Below are positions 4,563-9,617 of a stretch of DNA of 9,617 nucleotides, piece after piece (within the stretch, counting starts at the first letter, position 1; each line of letters starts with the position of its first letter). The position numbers and the translations under genes are program-made. The stretch comes from Alistipes sp. (GTDB taxonomy: Bacteria > Bacteroidota > Bacteroidia > Bacteroidales > Rikenellaceae): assembly GCA_017501025.1 (NCBI GenBank), contig JAFVXS010000085.1, positions 1 to 9,617 of the forward strand. Direction: 5' to 3'. The notes under the pieces are model-generated. The model was not told the DNA's origin and did no database searches. It saw nothing but the letters and a program-made list of their open reading frames with translations.

Positions 4563-6422
4563 TTATAGGGCATCGAAAGCGAAGATATGAGCCTTTTCTG
4601 CACCCCAAGTCTCGGTCACCACTACGCGGAGTTGAGTGGCCTTTACAGGTGCGAACGACACCTTACGCAGACGCAGATAGTTGTCCTTATCTTTCTCCTC
4701 GAATACGCACTTCCACTCCTTGCCGTCGAATGCCTCGATGCGGAACTTCTTTGCCATTACGTCAGGCATCTTCACTCGCTCGGTGGTTGCCTCCAACTTA
4801 CGCATACGCTTCGAACGCACCTTCAACTGCGAATCGAAAATCAGACGGGCTCCGCTGATTGTAACAGGCTTCTCCCACTTATAGACGATGCTCTCCTCGC
4901 CCGGAGCAACCCATACGCCGTTATCCTTCTTCTCCCACGTGCGGTCGATACCGTTACGCAAAATCTCGATATCTTTGCTCATCGTTGCACTTGCAGTGAG
5001 GTCCGAAACTTTACGCCAGCGGTAAGGCAGCAGGCAGTCGTCATCCTCCAACATAGTCTGAACTTGTGCGATATGCTTTGCGTGTACCTCGGCAGGCATT
5101 ACGCCCTTCTCGATAGCCACTGCGACACCTGTACCGGCTGCTTGTCCGAGCAATGCACAAGTTGCCATAACGCGTGTGGCGGACAATCCCATATGTGTAG
5201 CCGAGATATCACGACCTGCAAACATCAGGTTTGGAACATTTACCGAGTAGAGCACACCGAACGGAATACCGAAGCCCTGTGGTACATCGTACTCAACCGA
5301 TATACGACCCTTCTTGTGGAATGCATCAGGGTGGTGGTCGTCGAGTGTCCAACCGCCATAAGCAACAACATCAGGGAAGTGACCTCCGCTCAACACGTCG
5401 TGCTGTGTGAGGATATGTGGGCCTACGAAACGGGTGCTTTCGCGTTTGCCCGGCAACGAGCCAATCCAGTCGAGTTCGTAACCCTTGCCACGTCCGTCGG
5501 GATGATTTTTCATATACTCCCAGATACCATAGACGATACGTTTCAACTCATATTGGATATCGTTGGCGTTTGCAATAGTGTCGAAGTTGCCGCCAAACTC
5601 ACACCACCAGAAGTTGTTGTCGTGTGGGTGATAGATACGCTTGTAGTTGAACTTTACGCCCGGAATGGTCGATTTCGGAGTGTCGTAGTTAAAGTCGTCG
5701 TCCGTAAAGTGGTAAGCCCATTCAGGTGCTTTGAACGGAACATCAACATCGGTTTTGCGAAGTTGCAACAGGATGGAGTTACCCATAGTCTTGCTATCGC
5801 CACCCTCTTGGAGATAGGTCTCGTTGAACTCTGTCGGCAACTCACGACCACGACGGAACTTTGCTCCCGACAGACGAAGAATACCGTCGCCCGTGCAATC
5901 GGCAAATATTGTTCCGTTGATAAGGTACTCGGTATAGGCGTTGATGTTCCACGCCTTAACGGCTGCAATACGCTCGCCATTCATCACCACGTCGTTTACC
6001 GAGGTGTTGAGCAACAACTTGATATTGGGCTCCGAAACCACTGTCGAATAGATGGCATCGTCCCACATTGTATAGCGTTGCAGAGGGTTGTAGTAGAAGT
6101 TTCGCAACTGCATCTCCTCCAAAATGCCTGTCTCCTGCAACTCATCGGTTTTAGCACCCACAATACCCATACGCATCTCGCTCGATGCATTACCACCCAA
6201 TACGGGACGATCCTGTACGAGGATAACTTTCGCTCCGTGACGGGCTGCCGATACTGCGGCACAGACACCAGCCAAGCCACCACCGCATACTACGACATCG
6301 GCCGTAAGCTCTACCTGCTTCTTTACAGGTGCAGCATTCTGCTCGGTAATCATCTGTGCTGCTGCACTCAACGGCAGAACGCAGACCATAAAGGTCGCTA
6401 CGATTTTGATAAAAAGTTTCAT
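4563..6422 (-). CDS. Secreted FAD-dependent oxidoreductase (FAD_oxidored family) with C-terminal beta domain
   Basis: The 619-residue protein carries an N-terminal Sec-type signal peptide (about residues 1-22, ending LSAAAQ) with no twin-arginine and no clear lipobox, so the mature protein is probably periplasmic or exported. The dinucleotide-binding Rossmann motif is VVCGGGLAGVCAAVSAA at 44-60, and the beta-strand end ILVQDR follows at 67-72. GGNASSEMR (77-85), FADCTGDG (173-180) and the C-terminal FAD block GRDISATHMGLSATRVMATC (403-422) all fit the FAD_oxidored type (PF12831-like). Residues about 475-619 form a beta-rich, discoidin/F5-8-like region ending TQLRVVVTETWGAEKAHIFAF, perhaps for carbohydrate or surface binding. 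The substrate is unknown. The start ATG at 6422-6420 follows the response-regulator stop by 42 bp with no visible promoter, so it is probably the last gene of that operon. Confidence 0.88.
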   Translation of the reverse strand: MKLFIKIVATFMVCVLPLSAAAQMITEQNAAPVKKQVELTADVVVCGGGLAGVCAAVSAARHGAKVILVQDRPVLGGNASSEMRMGIVGAKTDELQETGILEEMQLRNFYYNPLQRYTMWDDAIYSTVVSEPNIKLLLNTSVNDVVMNGERIAAVKAWNINAYTEYLINGTIFADCTGDGILRLSGAKFRRGRELPTEFNETYLQEGGDSKTMGNSILLQLRKTDVDVPFKAPEWAYHFTDDDFNYDTPKSTIPGVKFNYKRIYHPHDNNFWWCEFGGNFDTIANANDIQYELKRIVYGIWEYMKNHPDGRGKGYELDWIGSLPGKRESTRFVGPHILTQHDVLSGGHFPDVVAYGGWTLDDHHPDAFHKKGRISVEYDVPQGFGIPFGVLYSVNVPNLMFAGRDISATHMGLSATRVMATCALLGQAAGTGVAVAIEKGVMPAEVHAKHIAQVQTMLEDDDCLLPYRWRKVSDLTASATMSKDIEILRNGIDRTWEKKDNGVWVAPGEESIVYKWEKPVTISGARLIFDSQLKVRSKRMRKLEATTERVKMPDVMAKKFRIEAFDGKEWKCVFEEKDKDNYLRLRKVSFAPVKATQLRVVVTETWGAEKAHIFAFDAL

Positions 6423-6464
6423 AAATTTACTCTGTTTATTTTTTAGTTGTTTTGATTTTTTGCT

Positions 6465-7130
6465 CTATTGCACAGCTCCCGCAGGGTTGTATTTGAATCC
6501 AACGCCCTTGTATGTTTCGATATATTCGTTGCCGATTTTGCGACGCAGACGACGAATGTGAACATCGAGTGTACGAGTTCCGATTACGACCTCTCCACGC
6601 CATACGTGCGAAAAAATCTCTTCGCGAGTAAATATGCGTGAGGTGTCGGATTTGAGCAACTGCAATATCTCGAACTCCTTTCGGGGTAGGGTAAATGTCC
6701 CTTTTGGCGTAGTTACCGTATGGGTGTCTGCATTGAATTGCAGCTCCGCAGCAGGCTTGCCAATGCGCTTCATAATGGCATTTATACGGCTGCACAATAT
6801 GCGTATCGATACGGGTTTTGTGATGTAGTCGTCGGCTCCTGCTTTGTAGGAGTCGAACTGTAAATCTTCATCGCCAGCAGCCGAAAGAAAGATAATCATC
6901 ACGTTGCTTAATTGCGGATGTTGTCTGATGGCTTGACAGGTGCTGTGACCATCCATCACGGGCATCATCATATCGAGCAGTATGAGGTGTGGGTGCGACT
7001 GCTCGGCAACAGAGATAGCCTCCTTGCCATTTGTCGCCTCATAGACCTCATAACCCTCTTTTGTCAGGTTGTAGCGGATAATCTCACGAATATCCTCCTC
7101 GTCATCGACAATCAAAATACGATGAGCCAT
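6465..7130 (-). CDS. OmpR/PhoB-family two-component response regulator
   Basis: This 221-residue DNA-binding response regulator has a receiver domain at residues 4-120: acidic pocket DDEED at 9-13, phosphoacceptor Asp53 in LLDMMMP, Ser83 in FLSAAGDE as the Thr/Ser switch, and Lys105 in YITKPVS. A short linker leads to a winged-helix trans_reg_C domain (about 126-217), with the conserved RKEFEILQLL, IFTREEIFSHVWRG, RTLDVHIRRLRRKIG and IETYKGVGFKY blocks. All phosphorylation residues are intact. No histidine kinase gene lies in the window. The start lies 14 bp after the lemA stop, so it is probably co-transcribed with TPM and LemA and with the downstream FAD oxidoreductase. Its targets are unknown. 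Confidence 0.95.
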   Translation of the reverse strand: MAHRILIVDDEEDIREIIRYNLTKEGYEVYEATNGKEAISVAEQSHPHLILLDMMMPVMDGHSTCQAIRQHPQLSNVMIIFLSAAGDEDLQFDSYKAGADDYITKPVSIRILCSRINAIMKRIGKPAAELQFNADTHTVTTPKGTFTLPRKEFEILQLLKSDTSRIFTREEIFSHVWRGEVVIGTRTLDVHIRRLRRKIGNEYIETYKGVGFKYNPAGAVQ

Positions 7131-7144
7131 AGCGGAGTATTAAA

Positions 7145-7702
7145 TTAAAACTCTACTTTTGGAGCCTCGGCACTACCCTCGGCAGCTTTGAACAACTCGC
7201 TCTTCTCGAATCCGAACATCGAAGCCACGACCTTTGCAGGGAACTTCGAGATGGCAATGTTGTATCTCTTAACCATCTCGTTGTACTCTTGACGTGCTAC
7301 TGCTATGCGGTTTTCGGTACCCTCCAACTGCGACTGCAACTCCAAGAAGTTCTGGTTTGCTTTCAAATCGGGATACTGCTCGGCAATGGCTATAAGTCGC
7401 GATAATGCCGATGTTACACCCTCTTGTGCTGCGGCAAACTCTGTCGTATTGCCTGTAACTGATGTGGCAGCCGAACGTGCGGCTACAACCTGCTCCAAAG
7501 TCTCCTGCTCGTGAGTGGCATATCCCTTAACGGTTGCAACGAGATTTGGAATAAGGTCGCTACGGCGCTGATACTGCGTCTCGACATTCGACCATTTGCT
7601 CTCAACACCCTGTTGGAGTGTTACAAAACCGTTGTAACTTGTCCAAAAATAGCCGACAACGATAACGACAACGGCTAAAAGTACCCAATAAATCTTCTTC
7701 AT
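7145..7702 (-). CDS. lemA: LemA family protein
   Basis: This 185-residue protein has the normal family length. A single hydrophobic helix at residues 4-20 follows a basic MKK start and anchors it in the inner membrane. Conserved LemA blocks follow: WSNVETQYQRRSDLIPNLVATVKGY (37-61), HEQETLEQVVAARSAAT (64-80), and the long helices to ANQNFLELQSQLEGTENRIAVARQEYN and FPAKVVASMFGF. The biochemical role of LemA proteins is not established. They are commonly encoded next to TPM-domain proteins, as here (27-bp gap, TPM gene upstream), which suggests a joint envelope function. Membrane orientation is unsettled; the positive N-terminus argues for an inside N-terminus by the positive-inside rule. Confidence 0.95.
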   Translation of the reverse strand: MKKIYWVLLAVVVIVVGYFWTSYNGFVTLQQGVESKWSNVETQYQRRSDLIPNLVATVKGYATHEQETLEQVVAARSAATSVTGNTTEFAAAQEGVTSALSRLIAIAEQYPDLKANQNFLELQSQLEGTENRIAVARQEYNEMVKRYNIAISKFPAKVVASMFGFEKSELFKAAEGSAEAPKVEF

Positions 7703-7729
7703 AACTCTATCTCTTTTGATACGTTTTGC

Positions 7730-8641
7730 TTAAAATCTCGAACCGGCTCCGCCACCGCCAAAGCCGCCACCGCCCCAGCTTCCTCCACCGAAGCCTCCGC
7801 CTCCGCCGAAGCCTCCACCACCGACAAATATGGTTCCACCACCACTCTCTTTGTACTCTTTTGTCTTTGTCTGCTTAACGTGTCCACACTCGGTACAGAT
7901 GAAGGTTTGCAAATAGAGGTCGAATTGGCGATTTGACGACAACATCTGCGATGGCTGTTTTTGCAGTGTGTGTTTATGACACTTCGGACAACGACGACTG
8001 TAATACTCGCTTACGCAGATGGCTATTATCATCAATATCAATATCGTTACAGCAACGGCCATAAATCCGAGAAAGGCCTTCAAAACCTCCTCGTCTTCGG
8101 CATCATCCCACCGCTCACCACCTGTGGCCAATAGCTCGGCTATTGCTCGGATACCCTCGACCATACCTGCATCGTAATCGCCCTTCGAGAGGTAATCGAC
8201 CATATAGTTTTGCTGAATACGATGACAGCGTGCATCGGTGAGTATGCCCTCCAAATTGTAGCCTGTTACAAATCGTATTTCGCGTTGGTTGGTAACCAGA
8301 ATGATACCCAGACCATTGTTAGACTCTCTGCCACCAACGCCCCAACTGCTGAATAATGTGTGGGCAAAGTCGAAAACATCGCCGCTGTCGATATCTTCGA
8401 TGGCTACGACTGCAATCTGTGCATATCCACGTTGTCGCAGAGTGTCGCACGCTCGGTCGATTTCGGCTACGGCTCTATCGGAGAGAATATTGTCTGGATT
8501 TGAGGTGAAACGACGGCTATCCGTAAGTTGAACATTTGGCACTTCGTCAATCTTGTAAGAGCGTGCCAATGCTACGTCCGTCAGCAGTAGGACGAGCAGC
8601 AGTGTAGCCAAAATGCGTTTTGTTGAAAACAGATGTTTCAT
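7730..8641 (-). CDS. TPM-domain membrane protein with zinc ribbon and glycine-rich tail
   Basis: This 303-residue protein of the YgcG-like TPM group has a signal peptide at residues 1-27 (cut near VALA-RS). A TPM domain spans about 45-175 (NILSDRAVAEID, YAQIAVVAIEDI, GLGIILVTNQREIRFVTGY). A transmembrane helix lies at about 188-210. A cytoplasmic-side zinc ribbon is formed by CPKC (218-221) and CTEC (249-252). The last 36 residues are a glycine-rich tail (GGGGFGG units) ending GAGSRF. The start could be either of two adjacent ATGs (8644 or 8641). The longer reading from 8737 would translate through the promoter and is rejected. It heads the TPM-LemA-response regulator-FAD oxidoreductase run. 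TPM domains occur in envelope and photosystem-repair proteins; some show phosphatase activity, but the role here is unknown. Confidence 0.9.
   Translation of the reverse strand: MKHLFSTKRILATLLLVLLLTDVALARSYKIDEVPNVQLTDSRRFTSNPDNILSDRAVAEIDRACDTLRQRGYAQIAVVAIEDIDSGDVFDFAHTLFSSWGVGGRESNNGLGIILVTNQREIRFVTGYNLEGILTDARCHRIQQNYMVDYLSKGDYDAGMVEGIRAIAELLATGGERWDDAEDEEVLKAFLGFMAVAVTILILMIIAICVSEYYSRRCPKCHKHTLQKQPSQMLSSNRQFDLYLQTFICTECGHVKQTKTKEYKESGGGTIFVGGGGFGGGGGFGGGSWGGGGFGGGGAGSRF
7734..7840 (-). repeat. Low-complexity glycine-rich coding tract
   Basis: The 3' end of the TPM gene is a degenerate GGN-rich tract, read on the plus strand as repeated CC(A/G/T)CC(A/G/T). It encodes FVGGGGFGG, GGGFGGGSWG and GGGFGGGGAG units. 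Such tails are common in TPM/YgcG-like proteins. The repetitive DNA could allow copy-number variation between strains. Confidence 0.8.
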
Positions 8642-8645
8642 CATA

Positions 8646-8677
8646 CAAAGATAGTAAGTATTTACTAAATATGCAAA
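8646..8677 (-). promoter_or_regulatory. Strong Bacteroidota promoter of the TPM-LemA operon
   Basis: On the minus strand TTTG (8677-8674) and TATCTTTG (8653-8646) are separated by exactly 20 bp, a near-perfect -33/-7 pair. The -7 box ends one base before the first of two adjacent ATG codons (8644 and 8641). A normal start about 6 nt downstream would place the mRNA 5' end on the start codon, so the transcript would be leaderless or nearly so. It faces away from the DUF349 gene promoter. Confidence 0.85.
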
Positions 8678-8725
8678 AAATGTAAAGAGAGGTAAATTTA
8701 GAGGCAAAAAAGGGCTTATAAAAGG

Positions 8726-8755
8726 GTTGTAATCCACGAAAAATTTTTATCTTTG
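8726..8755 (+). promoter_or_regulatory. Promoter of the DUF349 gene
   Basis: TATCTTTG at 8748-8755 is a perfect -7 box. The -33 element is imperfect: GTTG at 8726-8729, 18 bp upstream. Initiation near 8761 would produce a leader of about 105 nt before the ATG at 8867. It is divergent from the TPM-LemA promoter, with about 50 bp between the two -33 elements. Confidence 0.72.
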
Positions 8756-8761
8756 CACGAT

Positions 8762-8866
8762 ACTAATTAAAAATTGCAGAGTGTGAGCATACTCTTTCGC
8801 GGATAATCTTTGTATTGTCGGTGTAAGTTGCTTACATTCAAACGATTTTGAAAAACTCTAAAAGTG
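8762..8866 (+). other. Predicted 5' leader of the DUF349 gene with two small hairpins
   Basis: Hairpin 1 is AGAGTGT (8778-8784), loop GAGC, ATACTCT (8789-8795), with one G.U pair. Hairpin 2 is TGTAAG (8822-8827), loop TTG, CTTACA (8831-8836), perfect. No T-tract follows either, and I do not recognise a known riboswitch or ribosomal-protein leader. It may simply be an untranslated leader. Confidence 0.4.
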
Positions 8867-9617
8867 ATGACTACCATTATGAATCCTACCGAAGCCCCCG
8901 AATTGGAGGGCGTAGTAAATGTTGATGAGGCGGCTGTTGCCGCTATTGATGCCGTACAAGCACAAGATGATGTAAATGATGCGTTGCAGGAGACGAGCGA
9001 ACCTCTGACCGAAAGTGGCGAGAGTGAGGTTGTCGCAGGCGAAGAAGAGCCTACGATAGAGACGGTCGAGGTTGAAGGTCGAACAAAGAGCGAGTTGGTC
9101 GTTCTGTTGGCGGAGTTGCTTGCATCGGAACGTCCTGTGCAGGAGATTCGTAACGAGGTAGATGCAATAAAGAGCACCTTCTACCGTCTGCGTCGTGCCG
9201 AGGTCGATGCTATCTATCGTAAGGCAGAGGCTGATGGCGTTGAGGCGGAGGTTGCCGAGGATGCCGATGAGTTGCGATTGAAGGAGTTGCTGAAAATATA
9301 TCGTGAACGTCGTGACGAGCAACTTGCAATCTCGGATAAGACCAAAGAGGAGAATTTGCAGGCGAAGTTGGCAATTATCGAGGAGTTGAAGGGGCTGATT
9401 CAGAGCGAAGAGACTCTAAATGCCACCTTTGCACGTTTCCGCGAGTTGCAACAACGTTGGCGTGATATAGGTTCTGTGCCACAGCAGGCTGTCAAGGATT
9501 TGTGGGAGCGATACAACCTGCACGTCGAGAACTTCTACGACTTTGTTAAGATAAATAAGGAGTTGCGTGATTTGGATTGGCGTCGCAACCTCGAACACAA
9601 GAGCCAACTCTGCGAGC
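8867..9617 (+). CDS. DUF349-domain protein (5' part, truncated by window end)
   Basis: The reading frame is open from ATG 8867 to the end of the window (250 codons seen, no stop). An alternative in-frame ATG is at 8879. Residues 1-70 are an acidic, probably disordered leader rich in Glu, Asp, Ala and Val. Residues about 72-180 are charged helices (SELVVLLAELLAS, then IRNEVDAIKSTFYRLRR, LKELLKIYRERRDEQLA, LQAKLAIIEELKGLI). Residues about 186-250 match the start of a DUF349 repeat: FRELQQRWRDIGSVP, LWERYNLHVENFYDF, INKELRDLDWRRNLEHK. DUF349 proteins of Bacteroidota usually carry several such helical repeats and reach roughly 600 residues, so more than half is missing. Their function is unknown to me; a cytoplasmic coiled-coil protein is the likely form. 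Confidence 0.88.
   Translation, partial: MTTIMNPTEAPELEGVVNVDEAAVAAIDAVQAQDDVNDALQETSEPLTESGESEVVAGEEEPTIETVEVEGRTKSELVVLLAELLASERPVQEIRNEVDAIKSTFYRLRRAEVDAIYRKAEADGVEAEVAEDADELRLKELLKIYRERRDEQLAISDKTKEENLQAKLAIIEELKGLIQSEETLNATFARFRELQQRWRDIGSVPQQAVKDLWERYNLHVENFYDFVKINKELRDLDWRRNLEHKSQLCE

Noticed and set aside
4587..6446. Long plus-strand open frame of 619 codons opposite the FAD oxidoreductase
   Set aside because: It is the antisense shadow of a gene with clear FAD-binding motifs. Its translation is rich in His, Cys and Thr with no recognisable domain or signal.
8645..8737. Extended N-terminus for the TPM protein from an ATG at 8737
   Set aside because: It would read through the strong -33/-7 promoter, and a normal signal peptide begins at the ATG pair 8644/8641.

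Overview
This window looks like chromosomal DNA of a Bacteroidota (Bacteroidales) bacterium. The evidence is the Bacteroidota -7 promoter element TAnnTTTG, seen before several genes and in two cases exactly 20 bp after a -33 TTTG, the scarcity of Shine-Dalgarno sequences, and the gene content: a DUF4369-type thioredoxin lipoprotein, a LemA/TPM pair, a DUF349 protein and a secreted FAD_oxidored-family protein. A family such as Rikenellaceae is possible, but I cannot establish this from the sequence.

Layout. (1) 118-738 (+) encodes a small membrane-anchored protein of unknown function with a four-copy six-residue repeat. It resembles prophage or mobile-element hypotheticals of Bacteroidota. (2) 813-3431 (+) is a compact run of coaD (coenzyme A synthesis), lpxD (lipid A synthesis) and a TlpA-like thioredoxin lipoprotein. 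It has gaps of about 20 bp and ends in an intrinsic terminator at 3447-3490. (3) 3506-4108 (+) is ruvC, which starts only 15 nt after that terminator. (4) 4228-4304 (+) is tRNA-Arg(ACG), with its own strong promoter and terminator. (5) 4505-4545 is a perfect 18-bp hairpin, probably a bidirectional terminator, where the + and - transcription units converge. (6) 8641-4563 (-) is a four-gene run read right to left: TPM-domain membrane protein, LemA, an OmpR/PhoB-type response regulator and a secreted FAD-dependent oxidoreductase. Its strong promoter overlaps the start codon. (7) 8867-9617 (+) is the first 250 codons of a DUF349 protein, divergent from the TPM unit, with a leader of about 105 nt.

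Most genes are conserved housekeeping or envelope functions. I see no transposase, integrase, CRISPR array, toxin-antitoxin pair or recognisable defence locus. The points most worth checking are regulatory or structural: start codons that nearly abut -7 promoter boxes (coaD, tpm), a terminator immediately in front of ruvC, an apparent A19-U56 replacement of the G19-C56 tertiary pair in the tRNA, an operator-like dyad over the first promoter, a possible competing structure at the convergent terminator, and a response regulator without an adjacent kinase in a LemA/TPM operon. No convincing new system is visible.
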